Shown: in pieces, positions 16,001 through 24,846 of the stretch
Position numbering within the stretch: the first letter of the stretch is position 1
How the letters are laid out: every line of letters begins with the position of its first letter
DNA from: Rhizopus arrhizus
Lineage: Eukaryota; Mucoromycota; Mucoromycetes; Mucorales; Rhizopodaceae
Assembly: GCA_024220505.1 (NCBI GenBank)
Contig: JAKZZE010000002.1
Span: forward strand, 868,001-932,000
Length of the DNA stretch: 64,000 nucleotides
Reading direction: 5' to 3'
Translations under genes and position numbers: made by a program
Notes under the pieces: generated by a model
What the model was told of the DNA's origin: nothing
Databases searched by the model: none
Seen by the model: the letters and a program-made list of their open reading frames with translations, nothing else

Positions 16001-16030
16001 CATATCGAGTTATGAATGATGGATACATCA
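10098..16030 (-). mobile_element. Full-length Ty3/gypsy chromovirus A inside the LTR of B
   Basis: Two 405-bp LTRs (10098-10502 and 15626-16030) read identical. In element orientation they begin TGATGTATCC and end GGATAAATCA. The target duplication ATTGG is at 10093-10097 and 16031-16035, inside B's LTR. A polypurine tract GGAAGGGGGCAA abuts the 3' LTR. As in B, a T run follows the 5' LTR instead of a tRNA primer site. Fragments of the same LTR occur at 34350-34507, 36165-36322, 45875-46231 and 49902-49962. Confidence 0.94.
10709..15574 (-). CDS. Gag-Pol polyprotein of chromovirus A
   Basis: One open frame of about 1,621 aa from the ATG at 15574 (MSINSNLLAYNEE). Visible parts in order are Gag with two Cys/His-rich stretches (CIIHGKCNH and CFKCNAPFTREHLNVC), aspartic protease LVDTGCNTS near residue 535, reverse transcriptase with TCFIDDLTIG near 860, RNase H (ATDASNTGIG) near 1005, integrase zinc finger (HLLGHFGADA, CPECQ) and core (SSDNGTEF near 1310, then NSTNESF). 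A chromodomain (YLVRWKGYPPEYDTWEP) sits near 1550. The integrase third acidic site reads NSTNES where most relatives have GxxER; the Glu is kept. It is a sister element of B with the same architecture. The frame is intact and could be functional. Confidence 0.92.
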   Translation of the reverse strand: MSINSNLLAYNEETLLSESDPAFIGPRLEKPSMVNGIELPLTGSPNSITEDIEMEEVEPRAMASPLAGVKGSGAAPPSQVSGSRNLTATVQTLTKQVEQIAAAITGQELTGKQLANLSREYTTKSTILASLLDLQAKMANNLTIQTNGSAINGSNSQPTVVPQNLPLFQYTGNVENSALPVFKDIADCIRRFEDILFAYRLDVQVHWQRLIPFSLTHTQRSWYDELRVKKNLSWTIFKEQLTLKYGIESTEAQAHASRELLTISMQPDESVEKYTDRFLKLKREATPVADDFLAILFVNSLTSSLQNHVNMAIVSLDQEARNDINLLSSIARKFHTKQQTLPHMSTKKFNNQPSQVNGLNPPSGIHKRNHRTDGRTCIIHGKCNHTTDRCKKAQELGIAGNMNKETSSKRCFKCNAPFTREHLNVCPKRNQPLSAGSASSSSSTAPTITRAFRSLQLTGSEDKPMGTKASKYNPANQQSHDEEQDLDDEAVKDIHYYSSLCKLQPFNTKLHSFNNKRTDSFFVPITIENVRTWALVDTGCNTSTISPDLAKIINVRTFPVSGKLQLASLNTLVPRTAITDQIKVFYNGINVLHEFEIFKFDKDIPICIGTDLMPKLNINLTGLAVTWDSPNISTIPDPIDPSPIKPNKSPAGTHQQREQLMDALQPYLSANAKIPSTSACPLPEAIVRLETEPGKTTYRRQYPIALSIQPKVQEQVDKWLADGVIEIAPPNTAFNSPLLTVRKKDANGNYSDDVRVCIDPRHINAILIKDRTDRFQLPLIAELHQKMSAATLFTVLDLKQAFHRLPLADEHRALTAFTFNGQQYQFCRAPFGLTPIPNHFQRVLTTLLHDLPYVTCFIDDLTIGTGPDIEEHIKCVNTVIERLTSAKFILNIDKCHFMQTSVNILGFTISHNSLSLDSRKVANALAWPIPKTGKDIQRFLGLANYFRSHLPNFSTMTAPLDKLRNEGSLEHIWTDKYLQAFRNIQTALSNAPVLSIPDMRHELQLATDASNTGIGGVLYQIIDDKTRYIGFAARALSKSEMNYSTTKRELLAICYLFERFHKWLYGSQFTLYTDHKSLVYLGTQNIPNPMMLNWFETIFNYTFKVIHRPGIENVLPDSLSRLFSDDTEKRLGGDNNPQQLSIKNKNTKSQSKRTTDNSTNIKQRAVQLVDYMTPPEEERHNLLLKAHLLGHFGADAIVKTIHNDNLHWINIKKDALQLVSNCPECQQFNIGKHGYHPPRSILPDGPFDHVCIDLGTLNITSTEGHNFILVLVDLFTRFTILRPLMDKTAVSIANELRDIFCTFGWPKKLSSDNGTEFTNEIFNSLMETCGIDHRLSLPYNPLGNSTNESFVGIAKRALVKRLQGKKDEWNLFLPSIQYAMNCKYSRLHHSRPFVLMYNRQPNEFQDYSNTQSSIPNSSQQYAKALENKLDNMNNIVIPAIRNRIMTTQRTDNEYFTKKHRIVHQQFPNNSEVMIKNVNRNSKTDPRYEGPFVVHGVTKNGSYILTDKTGTLLSRDVPTSHIKLISTDNVVNNRADQQQYDVQAIIQHKGNNTSNYKYLVRWKGYPPEYDTWEPASSFDDMSMIEQYWARRNVNNNIGKRKRSSHTNVPTKTNNFNKRNKTK

Positions 16031-16256
16031 ATTGGTATTGTTTAACATCTTTTATCAAGAAGTAATTATTAATCCTGATTCAGGAACTCGTTAGAATATT
16101 CTGGAGTGGATCGGGATATAATTTTATTTGACGTGGCATAATACAATGTCCGATATTCCTAATTTGGATGATCATTGTTCGTAGTAATTTACAGTATTAC
16201 TTTATTATATGTGTAAATACCACATCCCTCCCTGCCAGATTGGGACAATCGTTTAT

Positions 16257-19200
16257 TTATGTACGATTTCTTTTGCTTCGTCTTAAGTCGTTAATATCTG
16301 TGGCTTTTCTTTTAGTTTTATTATGGGTCTTGTCTATGTCTTTAGATAATTTATATTTATCATCCTGATTAACTTTGGTGTCTTTATCATAGAGTGATTT
16401 AAGTGATTCTGTAGCTTTATGTAAAATTCCCTTTTCATTATTGTGTTTATGTATTAAAGGCTTATTTTTTATGAAACCTTTCTTGAATTTATTTTGTGGA
16501 TGTAATCCCATTCTTTTCATATAGTTCTCAATGGTGGAGGTATGAGTGATTTTATCAGGCGTAAGCCATGAATCTTCATCCTTACTATACCCTTTCCAAC
16601 GTACTTTGAACTCTCTGTTATTACCGCTGCCTCTGTGATCTACGATTCCTTCGATTTCATAAACCTCTTCATTGTCCTCGTTTATATTATGCAGATCAAT
16701 TGGTTTTAATTCGGAAGGAGTATAGTCTCGAGACGTTAGTAATCCCATTTCGTCCTGGAGCACGTAGGATCCACCTCTGGTTTTACGAATCACTGTGTAT
16801 GGACCATCATATACAGGATTTAATGAACCAGTCATAGTAGGAACTTTAGCCATGACATGACTTCCTTCTTTGAAGTCATCAACTATTGTGTTATGCTTTT
16901 CAAACTGCTTTTTCATGTTTTCAACATACTTGTCAGTTTTATCTTTAATGGCTGGGAAGACTACTTGATTCATATGATCAATTCTTTCCAACAATTCTTC
17001 GTATGAGAGCGGTACGGCTTTCTTTGGATCCTTTTTTCGGTAATCTTCGAATCCGTTCATTTTTCTCGCAAACATCAAAGAAAAAGGTGGAGTGTTGAGT
17101 CTTTTAGATACTTTGTTATTTATAAATAACTGTACACTAGGTACATAAAAGTCCCAGTCTTGTCCTGTTCCTTGTACTGATTTAGCAATAGCAACCTTAG
17201 CAGTCTTAACCCATCTTTCCGCACTGCCATTTGCTTGCGGATGATAAGGTGAGATAAGTCTGTGATCTATGCCTGTACTTTCAGTTAACAGTTTCATTGT
17301 GACATTTTTAAATTCGGTTCCGTTGTCTGATTGTAAAATACGTGGGTAACCAAAGTCACTAAAAACTTGAACAAGAGTTCCAGCAATAGTTTTGGCTTTC
17401 TTATTTGGTAAACACCTTAGAATACAGAATCGTGTGCATATGTCTAATAGCACTAATAAGTATTTATTGTCATTCGGAGTTGTGGGTAATTCAGCTAAAT
17501 CCATTGACCAGTGATCACCAGGTAGATATGAGTATACTGGTCTTAGAGGATGATACCCTTTTCTGGTTATATTATGCTTTTGACAAGCAACACATGATTT
17601 AACAAGTTCGACTGCGTCGACTATCATGTTTTTCCAGTGCAATCCGTCATTATGTAATACTTTTACTATATTTTCAGCACCAAAGTGACCCATTAGGTGA
17701 GCCCTTAACATCAGTTGCTTCCTTTCATTTTCAGGAGGAGTCATATAGTCACACTGCTTATGTTGTGCAGGTTTTTTTACTGTGAATTTTTTACGATTAT
17801 TTGATCTTATAGCTCTTATTGCTGTATGTATAATGCCATTTTTAGCTCTAGTATCCTGTTCACTCCCCCTCAGCATTTGATCCGTAGGGAAAAGGCGAGA
17901 TAAATGGTCAGGTAATATGTTATCCATACCAGGAAGATGAATTACCTTAAATTGGTAATCGAGAATGGTATCAAACCAATTCATCATCATGGTATTTGCA
18001 TATTTTTGTGTATGAAGATAAGTCAGAGCTTTATGATCCGTATAAAGTGTAAAAGGATTACCCCATAAAAATTTATGAAACTTTTTGAGTGCAAATACGA
18101 TTGCTAAAAGTTCTCTCTTCGTGGTACTATAATTTCTCTCGGACTTGGAAAGAGAACGTGCCATGAAACCAATATATTTTATCGTGGTCTTTTTCTTTCC
18201 TTTGTTCTTTAAAACATTATCGTTTTTAGCTACATCTGTAGAATCAACATTAGATGTCAACTCCACTTGTTCTTGATATAGCACAGCACCAATACCGTAA
18301 TTTGAAGCATCAGTTGCAACAAAGAATGGCTGTTGGAGATCAGGTTGACTTAATACCACATTAGAAAGTAAAACTTTCTTTATTGCCTCAAAATGAGTTT
18401 GATGCAATGGTGTCCAATCCTTTTCAGTTATTATTTTGCTGTTACGAAGATGATCTAAAGGAGCAGTTAACATGGCTGCTTTAGGAATGTGTTCGCGAAA
18501 ATAGTTTACAACACCTAGGAATCGCTGAACATCAGTGCCACATGTAGGTTTAGGCCATTCCTCAATATTTGTTAGCTTACGAGTGTCTAACGAAGATCCT
18601 TTAGCAGAAATACAAAAACCTAGTAAATAAACACAGTTTTGTGCAAAATGACATTTATCAACGTTGAGAACGAGATTCACCCTGGTAAGCGCTTCTATGG
18701 CAGCTTTTACATGTACAGCATGCTCTTCCATATTTTTCGACATTATAACGATATCATCAATGAAAGTTCGTACAAAGGGCATGTCTTTAAATATCTGCGT
18801 CATCACTCTTTGGAATACGTTTGATAGGAATTTTATCCCAAAAGGAGCACCAACAAACATATACTGCTGACCGTTATATGTAAATGCGGTTTTAGGTTGG
18901 TCTTCATCATGAATTTTAAAACGATGAAACGCAGCAGTTAAATCCAAAGTAGTGAAGATTGAGGATCCAGATAATTCATGAAAAATATCCGTTATGAGAG
19001 GTATAGGAAATTTATCATCTGGTAATAGAGCATTTATATGTCGAGGATCTAAACATGGTCTTTTTCCAGTTTTATTTCCATTTGCATCCTTTTTATCAGC
19101 TAAAGTTAATGGAGAATTCCAGGCTGTATTTACAGGAGCTTTTGTGATGGTACCATTGTCCAACCATTTATTGATGGCTTCATCCAAGACAGGTTTCAAT

Positions 19201-21260
19201 TTATACGCTATGGGATATTGCTTATGATTTACAATTTTTCCTTTTTCCGTGGGTAAGTGGATTATGGATTCAGGTACTGTGCAGAATGCATCTTTGGGTA
19301 TGTTCATATTTTCAGTAAGTAAAGGCTGAATTTTTTCTATGAACTGGGTTCGTTCATGCTCAGTGCCAGCAGGAGAGTTGTTGGGTTTAACAGTGTCATC
19401 AATTGAATCATCAAAGATGACTTCATTATCATCCCAATTATGAGCGACTCCAGTGAGAGCAATACCCAAATGACTTAAGATATCAAGTCCAAGAATGACA
19501 TCACTTTTGTCATCTTCGTTAAAATCCATAATCTCAAATGAATGATGGAATGTTTTTCCATTATACTTTAATTCAAGTGGTTCAGTAATACCAATTCTTT
19601 TTACAACATTGTCTTTTCCAGCTAAATTAATAAGACCAGTTTTATGATAGAATTTAACTTTATTTATTTCAATAAATTTTCTATTTATAACTGATATTTC
19701 TGCACCAGTGTCAATCAAACCAAGTGCTCTATTCGTCTGGATGATAATAGGAGTATATAAAGAAAAGGAATTGTGAGTCAACAAGTCATTTTTTTCTTGT
19801 TTTATTGCTCTTATGCACTTACCAAGTTGCATTTTATCCTCTAGCTCATCATCAGTACTAGATTTCTTGTTATTTGATTGTCTCTTGGCAAATTCATTCC
19901 ATGCCTTAGTAGAGGGGTGATCAAATTTTTTAACTTCTTTTTTTCGTTTTTCTATCTTTCTTATTGTGCTTTTATTCTTTTGAGCAAAGAATTCCATGCA
20001 CTTATGTCCCTTGAACCATGTATCTTTACAATATAGACACTTTTTGGGATTGGAGGAGTCAGAAGAGCTTGAAGAGGTGAAGTGACCATTAGAACTCTTT
20101 TGTTTCTTTATAAAGTCACCATTTGAGGACTCAGAATGACCTCTTTTTGCAGCCTTGAAACCATGGCGTTCACTTTTAGAGTTCTTGTATGGAGCGGAAG
20201 CAGCATGGGGTTGATGCTTGTGTACTTCCAGACCAGAAGCAAGTTTTTCCACTTCCCGAATTGAGTTTATGTCTTGCAGGAAAGTAGCACCATAGTTGGA
20301 TGACAGTACCGTTCTTATATGAAGGTTTAAATCATCATGAAGAGAATTGATATATATACGTGCAAGCATGTTTGAATCCGTGCATTGGGCTGTTTGAGCA
20401 AGGCGGTTGAATCGAGCAGTGAAATCAGACACCGTTTCATTGTTTCTTTGCTTGGATGAAAGTAGGCGTCCAAACATTTCAATTGCCTTAGCAGGGTTTT
20501 CAAAGTGCTTGCGTATTATATCCTTGGCTTCTTCCCAAGAGTACGAAGGATTATGTGATTCGATCGTCTCTTGGTACCAATCTAAATTGGCTTCACCAAT
20601 GGATAAAGCCATGTAGTCACGCCAGTGGACCAAGATATTGACTTGATTGATCCTGAAAATACGCTCGAATGTCTTGAAAAATATTTCCACTGTGTTGAAA
20701 TATTTCCAGTCAGCAGGGTCAGAATCCTTCTTGTCCACCGAAAGATGAAGAATGGGAAGCTCAGAGCGGCTGATCTTGCTGTTGTTGAAACTTGACCACT
20801 CGTCCTGTGACGCATGTTCCTTATTGAAAGCAGATCTAGAGTTCCCAGCGTGAGATAATATAGGCTTATGCATCCTATTTTTCTTGCATTCATTGTATAG
20901 TTCAACTATACCGTTATATCGGTATTTAGCCTGTTGAACTACCTCTCTTCCTTTGTTAATTTCCTCCATAGAAGCCTGAGGATTTGCATACATACGAGTG
21001 AGTTCCACTCGAACTCGTTCAAGAAGGTCATATGCCATTCTTTTAGCATTTTTCATTTCCAATAAGTTGTCTTCAGAAGAAGAGGAATTGGCTCGGTTAT
21101 CTTCATTTATAGATAACTCATTTAAAGAGCTAGTGTAATCTTCTGTTTCCTTTAAGACGGCATCAGCAGCTTGCTCAGGAGAGTTGATCAGTTCCATGGC
21201 GTAGTCAATGGGAGCAGAAGCATTGGGAGTAGCAGGAGTAGAGTTACCAGTAGCAGACAT
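16257..21260 (-). CDS. Gag-Pol polyprotein of chromovirus B
   Basis: One uninterrupted frame of about 1,667 aa from the ATG at 21260. The order is Gag with a Cys/His motif near residue 405 (CLYCKDTWFKGHKC), aspartic protease (LIDTGAEISV, near 525), reverse transcriptase with RTFIDDIVIM (near 840), RNase H (ATDASNYGIG, near 990), and integrase with an HHCC zinc domain (HLMGHFGAEN, CVACQ) and core (QSDNGTEF, ANGSAERW). A C-terminal chromodomain ends it (EFKVRWKGYSKDEDSW, near 1560), which in this class binds histone marks and steers integration. Gag and Pol are fused with no frameshift or stop. It is complete enough to be active. The ATG at 21260 is preferred over an upstream GTG. Confidence 0.92.
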   Translation of the reverse strand: MSATGNSTPATPNASAPIDYAMELINSPEQAADAVLKETEDYTSSLNELSINEDNRANSSSSEDNLLEMKNAKRMAYDLLERVRVELTRMYANPQASMEEINKGREVVQQAKYRYNGIVELYNECKKNRMHKPILSHAGNSRSAFNKEHASQDEWSSFNNSKISRSELPILHLSVDKKDSDPADWKYFNTVEIFFKTFERIFRINQVNILVHWRDYMALSIGEANLDWYQETIESHNPSYSWEEAKDIIRKHFENPAKAIEMFGRLLSSKQRNNETVSDFTARFNRLAQTAQCTDSNMLARIYINSLHDDLNLHIRTVLSSNYGATFLQDINSIREVEKLASGLEVHKHQPHAASAPYKNSKSERHGFKAAKRGHSESSNGDFIKKQKSSNGHFTSSSSSDSSNPKKCLYCKDTWFKGHKCMEFFAQKNKSTIRKIEKRKKEVKKFDHPSTKAWNEFAKRQSNNKKSSTDDELEDKMQLGKCIRAIKQEKNDLLTHNSFSLYTPIIIQTNRALGLIDTGAEISVINRKFIEINKVKFYHKTGLINLAGKDNVVKRIGITEPLELKYNGKTFHHSFEIMDFNEDDKSDVILGLDILSHLGIALTGVAHNWDDNEVIFDDSIDDTVKPNNSPAGTEHERTQFIEKIQPLLTENMNIPKDAFCTVPESIIHLPTEKGKIVNHKQYPIAYKLKPVLDEAINKWLDNGTITKAPVNTAWNSPLTLADKKDANGNKTGKRPCLDPRHINALLPDDKFPIPLITDIFHELSGSSIFTTLDLTAAFHRFKIHDEDQPKTAFTYNGQQYMFVGAPFGIKFLSNVFQRVMTQIFKDMPFVRTFIDDIVIMSKNMEEHAVHVKAAIEALTRVNLVLNVDKCHFAQNCVYLLGFCISAKGSSLDTRKLTNIEEWPKPTCGTDVQRFLGVVNYFREHIPKAAMLTAPLDHLRNSKIITEKDWTPLHQTHFEAIKKVLLSNVVLSQPDLQQPFFVATDASNYGIGAVLYQEQVELTSNVDSTDVAKNDNVLKNKGKKKTTIKYIGFMARSLSKSERNYSTTKRELLAIVFALKKFHKFLWGNPFTLYTDHKALTYLHTQKYANTMMMNWFDTILDYQFKVIHLPGMDNILPDHLSRLFPTDQMLRGSEQDTRAKNGIIHTAIRAIRSNNRKKFTVKKPAQHKQCDYMTPPENERKQLMLRAHLMGHFGAENIVKVLHNDGLHWKNMIVDAVELVKSCVACQKHNITRKGYHPLRPVYSYLPGDHWSMDLAELPTTPNDNKYLLVLLDICTRFCILRCLPNKKAKTIAGTLVQVFSDFGYPRILQSDNGTEFKNVTMKLLTESTGIDHRLISPYHPQANGSAERWVKTAKVAIAKSVQGTGQDWDFYVPSVQLFINNKVSKRLNTPPFSLMFARKMNGFEDYRKKDPKKAVPLSYEELLERIDHMNQVVFPAIKDKTDKYVENMKKQFEKHNTIVDDFKEGSHVMAKVPTMTGSLNPVYDGPYTVIRKTRGGSYVLQDEMGLLTSRDYTPSELKPIDLHNINEDNEEVYEIEGIVDHRGSGNNREFKVRWKGYSKDEDSWLTPDKITHTSTIENYMKRMGLHPQNKFKKGFIKNKPLIHKHNNEKGILHKATESLKSLYDKDTKVNQDDKYKLSKDIDKTHNKTKRKATDINDLRRSKRNRT

Positions 21261-21783
21261 CTTGATTTTAGAACAATAGCGTAGTGTATTCACTTAAAAA
21301 AATGTGATATTTAAGGTTTATAATATAAAAAAGTACTAAGTCAATCAACAAATATAAAAATAAGTGAGACTCAAAGTAGATTGTCCTTTATTCAAGTTAA
21401 AAATATGAGGGTATTTATACTTTTCTATCCACGGCTAAATAATAGTATTCACAGTACATGATTATTGATTATTAATCGATATTAGACGATGCGTTAATTA
21501 TATGATTGGTATTGTTTAACATCTTTTATCAAGAAGTAATTATTAATCCTGATTCAGGAACTCGTTAGAATATTCTGGAGTGGATCGGGATATAATTTTA
21601 TTTGACGTGGCATAATACAATGTCCGATATTCCTAATTTGGATGATCATTGTTCGTAGTAATTTACAGTATTACTTTATTATATGTGTAAATACCACAAA
21701 CGTGTTCTCATATTTTAGCTTCTTTTATTTTTTTACATTTTTTCTTTTTCCTCATTTACCTCATCTCAGATTAGCCAAACACG

Positions 21784-22807
21784 CCATGACAGCAAAGAAT
21801 GCCGACAAACATGCCCAAATTGAAAACATGTTGAACCACTCCATTCCATGGGATGTAATTAAAAAAAAGTAGGCTGTGGAAAGTCCATGATTCGAAGAAT
21901 TTCAAGGAAAACCAAGTTGCAGTCAAAAAATAGCGCGGGTAGACATCGTTTACTCACACCTAGGGAGGAAACCAAAGCAGCTAGAGACATAAGACTTGGC
22001 TTATCTAAAAGCGCAGCCGATGCTTCCTTTGGCGTTAAAAAACCAGATCAAATGGTCAATCCAAAAACAATTGCTCGTACTTTGAAACGCAAAGGTCTAA
22101 AATCGACTAAGAAAAAGACGGTACTTCCACTTAATAATGACAAGCAAAAGGCACGATATGATTGGGCAAAGGCTCATAAAGACTGGTCCGAGACTGATTG
22201 GGAACGCGTTGTCTTTTCTGATGAGACAAAGATCCAAAAAAGAGGGTCTAATGGCCTAGAATACGCTTGGAAAGAGGATAATGCACCTTATCGAGACCAT
22301 CACTACAAAAAGAAACATGCTTATGGAGGAGGCGGGATCATGCTTTGGAGTTGCATAACTATACATGGAGGGGGCTACATGTCCTGGCTACAAAGTAATG
22401 TAAATGGTGAGCTATACACGTCAGTACTTGAGGAGGAATACAAGGAGACATTGAAGTATTATGGCCTGCAAAGTAAGGACATGATCTTTCAACAAGATAA
22501 TGCAAGCATCCATTGTGCTTCAGCTCCTTCAAAATGGTTCCAAAAGAACAAGATTAAGCTCCTGAGTTGGCCAGCATACTCCCCTGACCTTAACCCAATT
22601 GAAAATGCATGGGCCATGCTTAAAAAGAAGGAACAGATGACAAGACCACCTTCTTCTGTGGTTGAGACTGACCAAGCATTTTTTGACCGGGTTTCGAAGC
22701 TTTGGTATGACCTAGCAACTCCAGAGTACTGTAGAAACCTTATTCACTCTATGCCCCGTCGAGTTCGGGACGTAATCCAGCGTAAGGGCCGCGATACCAA
22801 GTACTAA
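21784..22807 (+). pseudogene. Tc1-F transposase, DD34E, frameshifted
   Basis: The frame opens with MTAKNADKHAQIENMLNHSI and ends after an eight-base A run near 21860-21868. The coding sense then continues in another frame as CGKSMIRRISRKT, a typical Tc1 DNA-binding block. The rest (from 21887) is open to a stop at 22807. The triad is FSDETK, FQQDNASIH and NPIENAW, with exactly 34 residues between the last two acidic positions. A one-base slip in the A run is enough to explain the break, so it may be recent or even a sequencing error. Confidence 0.85.
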
Positions 22808-23014
22808 TCGAAATTCAAAAAATAAAAATACATTATTTTCAATATATCTTCTTATAACATGGCGGAAAATAAAAAATACCATTTCCGACAAATATTGTCA
22901 ACTTTGTTGAAGGAAGAGACAAATTTTTCGTCAGCAAAGCAGAGCTCTAAGCTTAATTCCCGGCGAGGCATTGCGAAAAAACCAAAAAACGGACTGATTT
23001 TGTCCCTTACTGTA

Positions 23015-23640
23015 GGTGATGCATCTTCCACTCCTCAATTGTTGTAGCATTAGTTACAGGAGGTGCAGCTATATGACTCCAAACAAAAGGCTTGAGTTTA
23101 ATATTACGAGAGACAAGGATTTCATTGTAGAGGCTTTGACATAACCGTGGAAAACGAGAATACTCACCTTGTACTTTGAGCCTAAGTCTTTATTGTGAAA
23201 TGTCAAAGGTTAGAAACAGGTTGGCTGCATAATTGGCGTGTTTTAAAGTCCAGTGAATGTATTCGGAGTCCTGACTAGAGGGATATGTGAGAAGATGTCT
23301 CAATGGCATTGCTAACAGTGTTGTGACGCGAACTTGATTCATTTGTATTTTACCGTCATCATTGAAATAATCAAACATTTCAAAGATTACCGGCCAGATG
23401 GACAAATGGCGAGGAGAGACAGGACTAACACGACATTCTTTATTGTAGAACGGAAGCAGAGGAAACTCTTGTGAGTTTTTAAACTGAGGTAAGTGATTGA
23501 CCATGTTAGGATACACAAAAGAAGGATAGTCAATCGGATCAAGCAGGTAATTAAGCCATCGTTTTTGAAATAATTTATGTTGAATAATTGGATTTAGAAC
23601 CTTCAGGCCACCATACTCGACCGGCATAAAGAGTAAAAAT
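23015..23640 (-). pseudogene. Non-LTR retrotransposon (LINE) C-terminal fragment
   Basis: The minus-strand frame contains PVEYGGLKVLNPIIQHKLFQ followed by KRWLNYLLDP. This is the 'GGLGvldp...rWl..ll' block that lies just after the reverse transcriptase in many LINE proteins. One TAA at about 23190 interrupts it, after which the same frame continues open up to the Tc1-F terminus at 23012. Both sides are truncated: on the right by non-LINE sequence, on the left by Tc1-F. Confidence 0.6.
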
Positions 23641-23658
23641 TTTTTTAAGCGAGGGGAT

Positions 23659-24227
23659 TGTTGTAGAACAGTAACTGATCGTAGTAGACATTGATAAATA
23701 TAAGTCTTAATACAAGATCATAATTAAATAAAATAAAAATATAAGTTTATTTAAATAAGATAATACAATCAATTCCAATTAAATATGTTCTTTTAGAATA
23801 TGTTTTGTATTAATGAGAGTTCTTTGATAAGAAGAAGTATCAACTAAAATAACAAAATCCAATCCAATGTCAGGAATATTTCTAATATTTCGCATAATTG
23901 AAATAACGCGTAAAATAACGTTATTCAAATCAGTGAGGAATTCCCAGAGTAAAAAGATAATCTATGACAGACATACAAAAGAACAAATGAAAAGTTTTCA
24001 TAATCATAATTATAGATTACACTTGCTAAAGTACCTGAATATTAGAAGAACGCTTACAATGGAAGTTGTCAAGTCACTCACTCAATAAGATATAAATACC
24101 TGCCTTCAATTAGAATAATTTTGACTTTAACTTAAACTGAAATAAAAATCAGTCTCGAAAAGTATCTAAACTGTTTCTTTATTTTTGTTTCTACCTTTTC
24201 CTCAACTACTTTTACCATTATACAACA
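23659..24227 (-). repeat. 3' LTR of G1
   Basis: 569 bp with TG/CA ends, joined to the integrase C-terminus, whose frame extends into it. It is homologous to the LTR at 31354-31923 and the solo copy at 6726-7287. Confidence 0.85.
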
Positions 24228-24846
24228 GTACTTCGTCGCGAGTTTACCGGTTCTTCTTGCACGTACTTTAATCACTTTTGTTCCAGGTTCGAATAGGTCT
24301 AATCGTATAACAGGGCGGTTTTCAATGGTCGTATGGTCATCTTCATTGTTCAAATTTCGGTCCAATAATTTGTATAAACGTTCGAAACCCAGAGTTCTTC
24401 CATACTGTTGCAATATATTTTGTCGATAAGAACGAGGCGGTTGACCATACATTAGTTCGTACGGTGAATTTTTGACAGTCTCATGAACCTTGGTACGGTA
24501 CGCGTATAATACAGAGTCGAGGTGATGATCCCATTTCTCTGGTTCTTTCATGCTTAATTTCTTCAAATCTATCACCAACGTTCCATTCATTCGTTCACAG
24601 CGTCCATTTGTTGAAGGCCTATACGGACTGGCGAATTGGTGATGAGTGTGTACTATATTGAGAAAATTGTCGATCATTTCATTATCTAAGTGTGTGCCAT
24701 TATCCGAAAGTAGGTTAGTAGGCGGTCCGAACTGGCAAAATATGTGGTGGTAGAGAAATTGAGCAGTAGTGGCAGCATCGGCACGAGGATAGGCAACAGC
24801 TACAGGCCATTTGGTGAAGGATTCTACAGCCACTAGAATGTACTTA
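24228..24846 (-). pseudogene. G1 Pol: integrase core and C-terminus
   Basis: It resumes with VAVESFTKWPVAVAYPRA and holds the integrase core residues in LLSDNGTHL and STNGRCERMNG, then RTKVHETVKNSPYELMYGQP. The frame reads on into the 3' LTR, where the stop lies. The catalytic Asp and Glu are present, but the N-terminal part is separated by the Tc1. Confidence 0.8.

Larger units (their letters stand above)
9891..21698 (-). mobile_element. Full-length Ty3/gypsy chromovirus B, host to element A
   Basis: A 396-bp LTR lies at 21303-21698 and again at 9891-16224, where element A interrupts it. In element orientation the LTR begins TGTGGTATTT and ends ATATCACA. The target duplication is AACGT (9886-9890 and 21699-21703). 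A purine-rich tract (TGGCAGGGAGGGA) precedes the 3' LTR. No tRNA primer site starting TGG follows the 5' LTR, only a T run. The two LTRs read identical, so insertion was recent. Confidence 0.92.
9599..23012 (+). mobile_element. Tc1/mariner element Tc1-F, split by nested gypsy elements
   Basis: The left end CAGTAAGGGACAAAATCAGT (9599) and right end (23012) are inverted repeats over roughly 95 bp, each next to TA. Removing gypsy element B (9891-21698) leaves an element of about 1.6 kb. The sequences outside the two ends do not belong together: Tc1-2 promoter on the left, LINE coding sequence on the right. Confidence 0.85.
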
